Part shown: in pieces, positions 1-6,803 of the stretch
Position numbering within the stretch: position 1 is the first letter of the stretch
How the letters are laid out: every line of letters begins with the position of its first letter
Assembly: GCA_003156795.1 (NCBI GenBank)
Contig: PMHU01000169.1
Span: forward strand, 3,162-12,768
Direction of reading: 5' to 3'
Length of the DNA: 9,607 nt
From: Acidimicrobiaceae bacterium
GTDB taxonomy: Bacteria > Actinomycetota > Acidimicrobiia > Acidimicrobiales > Palsa-688
Translations under genes and position numbers: made by a program
The notes under the pieces: model-generated
The model's database searches: none
Told to the model about the DNA's origin: nothing
The model's input: only the letters and a program-made list of their open reading frames with translations

Positions 1-707
1 TCGTCGAGGAGCCAGTCGTCGAGCAGGCAGTAGTCCAGGAGCCAGTCGTCGAGGAGCCAGCGGTCGAGGAGCCAGCGGCCGCCGTTGTCGAGGAGCCGGC
101 GGTCGGGGCATCCGAGGTCGAATCGGGGGCGCAGGACGGAGACGCCTCCGTCGACCAAGCGGACGGTCTTCCGATCGACGGCCGAGCCGCCATGCAAGCC
201 CTCCTGGCCGAGCTGACGCCGCATGATGACGAGCAGGTCGCCGACGACGAGGTGGTCGACGGTCTTCAGGACCGTGGGCCTTGGACATCGAGCGAGCTGC
301 TGCAGATGGGTGGTTGGCAGGACGGGGCCGAGGGCCAGATGGCCGCCTCCACCCCTGAGCCAGTCGGGGTTACCGAGTCGCTTCCCGCGTTGGACGACTC
401 AGGCTCGGCGTTCCACCCCGGCTCGGTTTACGACCCGACCGTGCCTTCGGAAACCACCTACGAGGGAGAAGCTCAGGACCAGAACGCATACGACTCGGCC
501 GCCAACGGTCAGGGCGCTCACCAGCCGTTCGGCTACGAGCAGCCCGCCAACGAGCAGCCCGCCAACGAGCAAACTGCCAACGAGCAGTCCGGGTACGACG
601 AAGCTGGCTACGAAGCCGAGCCCGACGAAGAGGTCCCGGATGAGAACGCGGAAGAGCCCATCAACCGCGGTCTTCTGCTCAAGTTCCTGTCCTCCGTCCG
701 TAACTAG
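1..707 (+). CDS. Acidic repeat-rich protein of unknown function, 5'-truncated
   Basis: The frame is open from the left edge (first full codon at base 3) to a TAG at 705-707, giving 234 visible residues; the true start lies outside the window. The ATG at 192 is in frame but is probably not the start, because an ordered V-E-E-P-V type repeat is encoded upstream in the same frame. I do not recognise the family. The protein is rich in Glu, Asp, Gln, Ala and Pro, and a Tyr/Gly/Asn-rich section in its second half is repetitive. It has no membrane segment or enzymatic motif, which suggests intrinsic disorder. It closes with a contrasting tail, NRGLLLKFLSSVRN, after a very acidic stretch. That tail looks like an amphipathic docking or membrane-contact peptide (inference). 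The stop is 11 bases before pilB, so the two are probably co-transcribed and a pilus-associated or cell-envelope scaffold role is possible but unproven. Confidence 0.8.
   Translation, partial: VEEPVVEQAVVQEPVVEEPAVEEPAAAVVEEPAVGASEVESGAQDGDASVDQADGLPIDGRAAMQALLAELTPHDDEQVADDEVVDGLQDRGPWTSSELLQMGGWQDGAEGQMAASTPEPVGVTESLPALDDSGSAFHPGSVYDPTVPSETTYEGEAQDQNAYDSAANGQGAHQPFGYEQPANEQPANEQTANEQSGYDEAGYEAEPDEEVPDENAEEPINRGLLLKFLSSVRN
3..101 (+). repeat. 15-base in-frame tandem repeat encoding V-E-E-P-V/A
   Basis: Six 15-base units lie at 3-17, 18-32, 33-47, 48-62, 63-77 and 87-101, with a 9-base interruption (Ala-Ala-Val) at 78-86. The encoded units are VEEPV, VEQAV, VQEPV, VEEPA, VEEPA and VEEPA. The array may continue to the left of the window. 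Because the period is a multiple of three, gain or loss of units would lengthen or shorten the protein without a frameshift. Several units are nearly identical at DNA level, which fits recent slippage or duplication. Confidence 0.85.
537..587 (+). repeat. 15-base in-frame tandem repeat encoding E-Q-P-A-N
   Basis: Units lie at 537-551, 552-566 and 567-581, with a partial copy at 582-587. They encode EQPAN, EQPAN, EQTAN and EQ. The first two units are identical in DNA. A looser Gly-Tyr-(Asp/Glu) pattern follows. The motif is unrelated to the V-E-E-P array near the left edge of the same gene but has the same 15-base period. Confidence 0.8.
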
Positions 708-718
708 CCGACCTGACC

Positions 719-2446
719 GTGTCCACGCCAACTGCTGTGGTGGCCACGGGCCCCACCGTCCTGACCGACGATGAACGCCTCGGGGCGCTCCTCGTCGCCG
801 GGGGTGTCCTCACCGAGGAAGCCCTCGAGCGGGCTCTGGGTGCCCGCACCGAACGAGGCCACGGGCTCACCAGGGTCCTCATCGAGGACAACCTGGTTAC
901 CGAGTCCGATCTCGTCGCCACCCTCGCAGCCCACCTCAAGCTCGAATACGTAGACCTGGGCGAGTACCCCGTCGACGCCTCGGCCGCCCGGCTGGTGAGC
1001 GACTCCCTGGCCCGGCGCTATTTGGCCCTGCCCATCGGTTGGATCGAAGGCCGCCTCGTCGTCGCCATGGCCGACCCGTCGAACGTGTTCGCCGTCGACG
1101 ACATCCGCACCGTCACCGGGGCCGACCTGCGCATCGCAGTAGCGACGCGTAACTCGATCGTCGAGGCCATCTCCAAGTACCACCGGATGATGTCGGACGC
1201 GGAGGACGTTTCGACGGAGGCGTCGAACACATTCGAGTCGGAGAACGACCTCTCCTCGGTGCGCGAGGTCAACGAGGACTCGCCGATCGTCAAGCTGGTC
1301 AACTTGCTGATCAACCAGGCCATCGCCGACCGTGCCTCCGACATCCACATCGAGCCTGGGGAGCGCGACGTCCGGGTCAGGTACCGCATCGACGGTGTGC
1401 TGCACGAGGTCATGCGGCCACCGAAGAACATCCAGTCCGGGATCGTCAGCCGGCTGAAGGTCATGGCGGACATCAACATCGCCGAGCGCCGCATCCCCCA
1501 AGACGGCCGGATCAACACCGTGATCAATGGGCGCGACGTCGACCTGCGGGTCGCCACGCTACCGACCGTCCACGGCGAAAAAGTGGTCATGCGGGTGCTG
1601 GACAAGTCGACCGCTTTATTGCGACTCACCGACTTGGGCTTTCTCCCTGAGAACATGGTCGCCTACGAGCGATCCTTCCGGAAGGCCTATGGCACCATCC
1701 TCGTCACCGGCCCCACCGGTTCGGGAAAGTCCACGACCCTTTATTCGACGCTCAACATCCTCAACGACGAGAGCAAGAACGTCATCACCGTGGAGGATCC
1801 CGTCGAGTATCAGCTGCCCGGGATCAACCAGATTCAGGTCAACGCCAAGGCCGGATTGACTTTCGCAGCGGCCCTGCGGAGCATCTTGCGGGCCGACCCC
1901 GACATCGTTCTCGTGGGCGAGATCCGCGACCGGGAGACGGCGACCATCGCCATCGAAGCCGCCCTGACCGGCCACCTGGTGCTCACCACCCTCCACACCA
2001 ACGACGCGGCGTCCACGCCCAGTCGCTTGATCGAGATGGGCGTCGAGCCATTTCTGGTGGGTAGCGCCATCGACTGCGTGGTCGCCCAACGCCTGGCCAG
2101 AAAGCTGTGCACCCGGTGCAAGGAGGCCTACAGGCCGGAGCACTTGGAGCTGACCACCGTAGGGTGGGATTTCGAGCGCCTGGGTGGTCTCGACGCCGAC
2201 TTCCACATGTATCGCGCCAAAGGGTGTGGTTCCTGTGGCGGCACCGGCTACTTCGGCCGCTTCGCCATCCACGAAGTGCTCGAAGTGACCGAAGAGGTCG
2301 AGCGCCTGATCGTCGAGCGAGGCCACTCCGACGAGCTGCGCAAGATGGCCATCGGCCAGGGAATGCTCAGCCTCCGCAACGCCGGAATGATCGAAGTGGC
2401 TAGGGGCGTGACCTCACTCGAAGAGATCCTTCGAGTGATCGCCTGA
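719..2446 (+). CDS. pilB: Type IV pilus assembly (extension) ATPase PilB, GspE/PilB family
   Basis: Cytoplasmic hexameric motor ATPase that powers pilin polymerisation through the PilC platform. The 575 residues match the usual PilB length. Residues 15-150 form a GspE N-terminal (MshEN-type) domain with R20-L21-G22 followed by a Leu/Gly-spaced repeat. The N2-like segment has A-S-D-I-H-I-E-P from residue 206. The motor domain has Walker A GPTGSGKS at 331-338 (K337), an Asp-box region with VEDPVEY, Walker B DPDIVLVGE at 393-401 (catalytic E401), a His-box TGHLVLTTLHTNDA, and a zinc tetracysteine C464/C467 and C503/C506. The GTG at 719 is the first usable start: the frame has a stop at 701-703. 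No Shine-Dalgarno is visible, so coupling to the gene ending at 707 is likely. A type II secretion GspE is the alternative. The adjacent pilT and absence of other gsp genes favour PilB. Confidence 0.95.
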   Translation: MSTPTAVVATGPTVLTDDERLGALLVAGGVLTEEALERALGARTERGHGLTRVLIEDNLVTESDLVATLAAHLKLEYVDLGEYPVDASAARLVSDSLARRYLALPIGWIEGRLVVAMADPSNVFAVDDIRTVTGADLRIAVATRNSIVEAISKYHRMMSDAEDVSTEASNTFESENDLSSVREVNEDSPIVKLVNLLINQAIADRASDIHIEPGERDVRVRYRIDGVLHEVMRPPKNIQSGIVSRLKVMADINIAERRIPQDGRINTVINGRDVDLRVATLPTVHGEKVVMRVLDKSTALLRLTDLGFLPENMVAYERSFRKAYGTILVTGPTGSGKSTTLYSTLNILNDESKNVITVEDPVEYQLPGINQIQVNAKAGLTFAAALRSILRADPDIVLVGEIRDRETATIAIEAALTGHLVLTTLHTNDAASTPSRLIEMGVEPFLVGSAIDCVVAQRLARKLCTRCKEAYRPEHLELTTVGWDFERLGGLDADFHMYRAKGCGSCGGTGYFGRFAIHEVLEVTEEVERLIVERGHSDELRKMAIGQGMLSLRNAGMIEVARGVTSLEEILRVIA

Positions 2447-2486
2447 ACTACTACAGCCACGCCCACTTTCTTCCGAAAGCACACTC

Positions 2487-4046
2487 ATGGTCCCGACGTC
2501 CCGATCTGTAGGGGAGTTCCTCGTCTCGCGCAGGGTTCTGTCGAGGGATGTTCTGGAGGAAGCTCTCGTAAAGGAAGCGGAAACGGGTGTTCCGCTGGCG
2601 AAGCTCCTGTCGTCGGAAGGCATGGTGGCGGAGCGGGATCTGGTGGCGGCCGTCGCCGATCAGCTCGGCTTGCGCATGTGGGATCCCGACGCAGAGCCGA
2701 TCCCGGCCATCCTCGGCGGGATGCTTCCCGTGGCCCTGTGCCAAGCGACGCGTGCCGTCGCAGTGGGAATGAACGGCAACGAGTTGATCGTCGCCATGGA
2801 GAACCCCACGGACCAACCGGCGGTCGACCAGATAACACAGGAGACCGGATGGAAGGTGCTGCCCGTCCTGGCAGCTGCTTCCGACATATCTCTCGCCATC
2901 GAGGTCCTATACGGCGTGGACGACCTGCCGAAAGCGGCCCAGCCGGTCCGCGAAGGCGAAGCTCCCGACGCTGCCGAGGTCCACCTCAACTCCCTACTCG
3001 TAGAAATGGTCGGGCTGGGCGCGTCCGACTTGCATTTGAGCGCCGGCCTGCCTCCCTGCGTCCGGGTCGACGGCGTCATCCGACAGATGGAGGGATACGA
3101 ACCACTGACTCCCTCGGAGCTGCGCCGAATGGTCTTCGCCATCCTCACTCAACGCCAGCGGGAGAAGTTCGAAGGCGAGCTGGAGCTCGACACTTCGCAC
3201 TCCGTCCCCAACATCGGTCGCTTCCGGCTCAACGTCTTCGTCCAGCGCGACTCCGTCGGCGCCGTGCTCCGGGCCATACCGTTCAAGATCATGCCATTGG
3301 ACAAGCTGGGCATTCCCGCGGTGGTCGGTGAGCTGGCCAACTTGCCGCGCGGGCTCGTTCTCGTAACCGGCCCGACCGGCTCGGGCAAGTCGACGACGCT
3401 CGCGTCGATCGTCGACATCGTCAATGCCACGCACGCCTCTCACATCATGACCGTCGAAGACCCGATCGAGTTCCTGCACACTCACAAGCGTTGTGTCGTC
3501 AACCAGCGCGAGGTGGGAGAGGACACCAAGTCCTTCGCGGACGCCCTGAAGCACGTGCTGCGCCAGGATCCCGACGTCATCCTGGTCGGTGAAATGCGCG
3601 ACCTCGAGACCATCTCAACCGCCCTGACTGCAGCCGAGACCGGACACCTGGTGTTCGGGACGCTGCACACCCAGGACGCGCCTCAGTCGATCGACCGGGT
3701 GATCGACGTGTTCCCGGCCCACCAGCAACAACAGATTCGAGTCCAGCTGGCGTCGGCGCTTCAAGCGGTAGTGACCCAGCAGCTCCTTCCCAAGGTCGGC
3801 GGCAGAGGCCGAGCCGTGGCTTGCGAGGTCTTGATGGCCACCCCAGCCGTTCGCAACTTGATTCGGGAAGGCAAGACCCACCAAATCTATAGCGCCATGC
3901 AGGGCGGAGGTAAGTACGGGATGCAAACCATGGACCAGTCGCTAGCCCATCTCGTGAAGACAAACGAGATCTCAATGGAGGTAGCGCTGGAGCGTTGCCA
4001 CCACGAGGACGACGTCCGTCGTCTCGTCTCCGGTGGGAGTTTCTGA
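2487..4046 (+). CDS. pilT: Pilus retraction ATPase PilT with an extra GspE/MshE-like N-terminal domain
   Basis: Cytoplasmic hexameric ATPase that depolymerises type IV pili (twitching, DNA uptake). The core from about residue 165 is standard PilT: ASDLHLSAGLPP, Walker A GPTGSGKS at 295-302 (K301), VEDPIEF, Walker B DPDVILVGE at 361-369 (E369), a TGHLVFGTLHTQDA His-box, and AVRNLIRE at 454-461, the PilT-specific retraction signature. GMQTMDQSL follows near the end. It lacks the four-cysteine zinc site seen in the upstream PilB. At 519 residues it is about 150 longer than classical PilT (roughly 345-370). The surplus, residues 1-150, resembles the N-terminal domain of the upstream PilB, with Leu/Gly spacing but S7-V8-G9 in place of Arg-Leu-Gly. 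The ATG at 2487 has only a weak GAAAG at 2475-2479. The 40-base gap to pilB and overlap with pilC suggest one operon. Confidence 0.93.
   Translation: MVPTSRSVGEFLVSRRVLSRDVLEEALVKEAETGVPLAKLLSSEGMVAERDLVAAVADQLGLRMWDPDAEPIPAILGGMLPVALCQATRAVAVGMNGNELIVAMENPTDQPAVDQITQETGWKVLPVLAAASDISLAIEVLYGVDDLPKAAQPVREGEAPDAAEVHLNSLLVEMVGLGASDLHLSAGLPPCVRVDGVIRQMEGYEPLTPSELRRMVFAILTQRQREKFEGELELDTSHSVPNIGRFRLNVFVQRDSVGAVLRAIPFKIMPLDKLGIPAVVGELANLPRGLVLVTGPTGSGKSTTLASIVDIVNATHASHIMTVEDPIEFLHTHKRCVVNQREVGEDTKSFADALKHVLRQDPDVILVGEMRDLETISTALTAAETGHLVFGTLHTQDAPQSIDRVIDVFPAHQQQQIRVQLASALQAVVTQQLLPKVGGRGRAVACEVLMATPAVRNLIREGKTHQIYSAMQGGGKYGMQTMDQSLAHLVKTNEISMEVALERCHHEDDVRRLVSGGSF
4035..4039 (+). promoter_or_regulatory. 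Ribosome binding site of pilC
   Basis: GGGAG lies inside the last codons of pilT, six bases before ATG 4046. It supports that start over the in-frame ATG at 3995, which would add 17 Arg/Pro-rich residues unlike a PilC N terminus. Confidence 0.7.
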
Positions 4047-5275
4047 TGCCCACTACCTACGCCTACAAGGTCCGGGACCGCTCGGGGAAGGTACTTTCGG
4101 GCTCGCTCGACGCCGACAACACCGCACTCGTCGCCAACAAACTCCGCCAGATGGGCTACGTGCCCATCAGCATCGACAAGAAGGCTGGACCGGGAGTCAA
4201 GACAGAGATCGCGATCCCGTTCCTGACCAACCGCGTCAAGCTCAACGAGATCTCGGTGTTCAGCCGGCAGTTTGCGACCATGATCGGCTCCGGTCTGACC
4301 CTGATGCGAAGCCTCTCGATCCTGTCCGTGCAGACCACCAACAAGTACTTCGCCACTGTCATCGACCAGATACGAAACGACATCGAATCCGGATCGTCGT
4401 TGTCGCAAGCGCTGGGCCGCCACCCCAAGCAGTTCAACCGGCTGTACGTAGCCATGATCCGAGCGGGAGAATCCAGCGGAAACCTGGACCGGACCCTGTC
4501 GGACCTGGCCGGCACCATCGAAAAGCAGGTCGAGTTGCGGGGCAAGATCCGCTCGGCCATGACCTACCCGATCGTCGTCCTTTCGCTCGTCGTGTGCATC
4601 CTGGCCGCCATGCTTCTGTTTATCGTGCCCATCTTCAAGAACATGTACACCGAGCTCGGAGGCAAGCTTCCCCCGGCCACCCAACTTCTGATCGAAATCT
4701 CCAACATCGCCGTGCACGGCTTCCCGTTCGTCATCGTGGGCGTGATCGCCACCGTCTTCTTCTACCGTCGGTGGGTCCGCACGGCGGCCGGGAAGGCGAC
4801 CCGGGACCGCATCATGTTGCGGCTACCCGTCGTCGGAGGCCTGGTGCGCAAGACGGCGATGGCCCGCTTCGCTTCGACCCTGTCGACCCTGCTCGCCTCC
4901 GGGGTGCCGGTGCTCGAATCGTTGGAGATCACCTCTGACGCCGTCCAGAATGCCGTGGTCGCCGACGGTGTGCGCGCCATCAGCGAGGGCGCCAAGCAAG
5001 GCGAGCCCCTGACCCGGCCCCTCCAGAACCACCCCGTCTTCCCGCCCATGGTCACCCAGATGATGGCGGTCGGCGAGGAAACCGGGGCCATCGACACGCT
5101 CTTGCGGAAGGTTGCAGACTTCTTTGAACAGGAGGTGCAGCGCACCGTCGACTCCCTGACTTCCCTGCTGGAGCCTCTCTTGATCGTGGTGCTCGGCGGG
5201 GCCGTGGGATCCATGGTCATCTCGCTGTACCTGCCCATGTTCGACATCATCAAGCTGGTAGGGAACAACAACTAA
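4046..5275 (+). CDS. pilC: Type IV pilus inner-membrane platform protein PilC (GspF family)
   Basis: Polytopic membrane protein that transmits PilB and PilT rotation to pilin loading or unloading. The 409 residues are the usual length. It opens with TYAYKVRDRSGKVLSG, the typical PilC start. There are two GspF (T2SSF) domains: about 70-192 (from ISVFSRQFATMIGSG) and about 273-395 (from RFASTLSTLLASGVPVLESL). Membrane segments lie at about 174-197, 226-242 and 378-400, the usual three. The conserved MVTQMMAVGEETG segment precedes the last helix. Its ATG shares one base with the pilT stop (TGATG), indicating translational coupling. No pilin, prepilin peptidase or pilM/N/O gene follows; the transhydrogenase genes come next. 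Confidence 0.95.
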   Translation: MPTTYAYKVRDRSGKVLSGSLDADNTALVANKLRQMGYVPISIDKKAGPGVKTEIAIPFLTNRVKLNEISVFSRQFATMIGSGLTLMRSLSILSVQTTNKYFATVIDQIRNDIESGSSLSQALGRHPKQFNRLYVAMIRAGESSGNLDRTLSDLAGTIEKQVELRGKIRSAMTYPIVVLSLVVCILAAMLLFIVPIFKNMYTELGGKLPPATQLLIEISNIAVHGFPFVIVGVIATVFFYRRWVRTAAGKATRDRIMLRLPVVGGLVRKTAMARFASTLSTLLASGVPVLESLEITSDAVQNAVVADGVRAISEGAKQGEPLTRPLQNHPVFPPMVTQMMAVGEETGAIDTLLRKVADFFEQEVQRTVDSLTSLLEPLLIVVLGGAVGSMVISLYLPMFDIIKLVGNNN

Positions 5276-5320
5276 CCGATCCCATGGAGGGGCTCCGCGT
5301 CGGGCCCCGCAACCCGTGGC

Positions 5321-5324
5321 AGGA
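5321..5324 (+). promoter_or_regulatory. Probable ribosome binding site deciding the pntAA start
   Basis: AGGA lies ten bases before GTG 5335. The alternative ATG at 5284 has no purine-rich stretch before it and would add 17 residues that the family does not normally have. The 59 bases between pilC and GTG 5335 otherwise hold only a weak 5-base-pair GC hairpin (5289-5293 with 5304-5308) and no clear promoter boxes. Confidence 0.5.
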
Positions 5325-5334
5325 TGGCGAACCG

Positions 5335-6474
5335 GTGGCTTCCCTGTGCGTCCTACGAGAGCTTGGTGATCGAGAGCGGCGCGTAGCGGTTGTTCCCTCC
5401 GAGGTAGCGAAGCTGCAGGCCCTCGGTCTCAGTGTCGTGGTGCAGTCGGGGGCTGGTGACGCAGCCGGGTTCCCCGACTCTGCCTATAGCGCGGCCGGTA
5501 CGACCGTCGCGGCCACCCGTGCTGACGCCATCGCCACCGCTGACCTGGTCGTCATGGTCGGGCCGCCCAACGTAGAGGCGGTCAGCGACATCCGGATCGG
5601 ATGTGCCCTCCTCACCCTGTTGCCCCCGGCTTGGTCTGTCGACGTCATCGAGGTGCTGCGAGATCGCGGCGTCACGTCCTTTTCCTTCAACCTGGTTCCG
5701 AGAACGAGCCGGGCTCAGGTCATGGACGCCTTGAGCTCCCAAGCAGGGGTGTCGGGCTACCGTGCGGCTGTCGTGGTCGCCGGGCGGCTGGGGCGAGTCA
5801 TGCCGATGATGATGACGGCCGCCGGTACGGTTCCTCCAGCCCGAGTCCTGGTCGTCGGCACAGGGGTGGCGGGCCTTCAGGCCATCGCAACGGCCAGGCG
5901 GCTGGGTGCGTCTGTAAGCGGCTACGACGTTCGGCCCGAGGCTGCCGAGGAGATTCGAAGCCTCGGAGCCGTGGCCATCGAGCTTCCGTTGATGGCCGAA
6001 TCGGGTGCGGGCGGCTATGCCGCCGAGCAGACCGAAGAGTTCACCGTCCGTCAGCAGGAACTCCTGTCCAATGCCGTCGCCGCGTCCGACGCGGTCATTA
6101 CCACCGCGGCCGTTCCCGGCCGACCCGCGCCGCAGCTCATATCGGCGTCGATGGTCGAAGCCATGCGCCCGGGCTCGGTGATCGTCGACCTGGCGGCGCC
6201 GTCCGGAGGAAACTGCGAGCTGACCGTCGAGGGGTCCGACATTTGCTTCGGAGGGGTGACGATCGTGGGAGCCGGCGACCTGGCCTCTGATGTCGCCACT
6301 TCGGCGAGCTCCCTCTATGCCCGCAATGTGAGCAATTTCGTGAAGCTGCTGGTGCACGATGGCGAGGTGAGCCCGGACATCGAGGATGAAATCGTCGTCG
6401 CCACCTGCGTGACCTCGGCCGGCGAGGTACGCCACGAGCCGACCCGCCGACTGATGGAAGGAGCAGCCAAGTGA
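5335..6474 (+). CDS. pntAA: NAD(P) transhydrogenase subunit alpha part 1 (NAD-binding domain I)
   Basis: Peripheral cytoplasmic subunit that binds NAD(H) and exchanges hydride with the NADP(H) domain of PntB. From GTG 5335 it is 379 residues, normal for a separate domain-I subunit. The start SLCVLRELGDRERRVAVVPSEV matches the AlaDH/PNT N-terminal domain. A Rossmann motif, G-T-G-V-A-G at 175-180, is followed by D198 at the end of the second strand (GYDVRP), as expected for NAD rather than NADP. GGYAAEQTEEF, ITTAAVPGRPAPQLI and VIVDLAAPSGGNCELTV are family hallmarks. Alanine dehydrogenase shares the fold, but the two following genes identify this as PNT. An ATG at 5284 would give 396 residues. 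The stop overlaps the next start by four bases (GTGA). Confidence 0.93.
   Translation: MASLCVLRELGDRERRVAVVPSEVAKLQALGLSVVVQSGAGDAAGFPDSAYSAAGTTVAATRADAIATADLVVMVGPPNVEAVSDIRIGCALLTLLPPAWSVDVIEVLRDRGVTSFSFNLVPRTSRAQVMDALSSQAGVSGYRAAVVVAGRLGRVMPMMMTAAGTVPPARVLVVGTGVAGLQAIATARRLGASVSGYDVRPEAAEEIRSLGAVAIELPLMAESGAGGYAAEQTEEFTVRQQELLSNAVAASDAVITTAAVPGRPAPQLISASMVEAMRPGSVIVDLAAPSGGNCELTVEGSDICFGGVTIVGAGDLASDVATSASSLYARNVSNFVKLLVHDGEVSPDIEDEIVVATCVTSAGEVRHEPTRRLMEGAAK
6456..6463 (+). promoter_or_regulatory. Ribosome binding site of pntAB
   Basis: GGAAGGAG lies within the end of pntAA, seven bases before GTG 6471. It is the strongest Shine-Dalgarno in the window and fixes the GTG start. Confidence 0.8.
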
Positions 6475-6803
6475 TCAGCGGCGACCTCAACATCCTCGTG
6501 GTGTTCGTCCTGGCCGCCTTCCTCGGATACGAAGTCATCTCGAAGGTGCCGAGCATCCTCCACACTCCACTCATGTCCGGGAGCAACGCCATCCACGGGG
6601 TGATCCTGGTGGGGACGATGGTCATCGCCGACCTGGCCCACGGGCCCCTCCAAATCGGATTGGCTCTGGCCGCCATCGTCCTGGCCACCCTCAACATCGT
6701 CGGAGGGGTGGTCGTGACCGATCGGATGTTGGAGATGTTCAAGGGTCGGGACCGTGACCACCACCGCGACAGGGCGGAACGGCCGCCGGATGGGTCGAGT
6801 TGA
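6471..6803 (+). CDS. pntAB: NAD(P) transhydrogenase subunit alpha part 2 (small membrane subunit)
   Basis: Small integral membrane subunit that forms part of the proton-conducting domain II with PntB. The 110 residues include three membrane segments at about 6-25, 42-60 and 63-84. The signature SKVPSILHTPLMSGSNAIHG lies between the first two. The last 20 or so residues are strongly charged (Arg/Asp/His-rich) and probably cytoplasmic. GTG 6471 overlaps the pntAA stop, and its own TGA (6801-6803) overlaps the pntB start, so all three subunits are translationally coupled. This split is the Rhodospirillum rubrum/mycobacterial arrangement; in E. coli these two alpha parts are one protein. Confidence 0.93.
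   Translation: MISGDLNILVVFVLAAFLGYEVISKVPSILHTPLMSGSNAIHGVILVGTMVIADLAHGPLQIGLALAAIVLATLNIVGGVVVTDRMLEMFKGRDRDHHRDRAERPPDGSS

Noticed and set aside
3..101. Short regular repeats resembling a CRISPR array or non-coding satellite
   Set aside because: The repeats are contiguous, with no unique spacers, and have a strict 15-base period in frame with the gene. They are protein-coding tandem repeats.
704..1501. 265-codon open frame on the minus strand
   Set aside because: It lies antisense over pilB, whose motifs are unmistakable. Its translation is Asp/Arg/Gly-rich without any recognisable domain, typical of a shadow frame in high-GC DNA.
3995..4045. Upstream ATG giving PilC 17 extra residues
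   Set aside because: The added residues are Arg/Pro-rich and overlap pilT. The ATG at 4046 has a well-placed GGGAG and gives the standard PilC N terminus.
5289..5308. GC-rich hairpin as an intrinsic terminator after pilC
   Set aside because: The stem is only five base pairs with a ten-base loop and is not followed by a T run, so I do not call a terminator.
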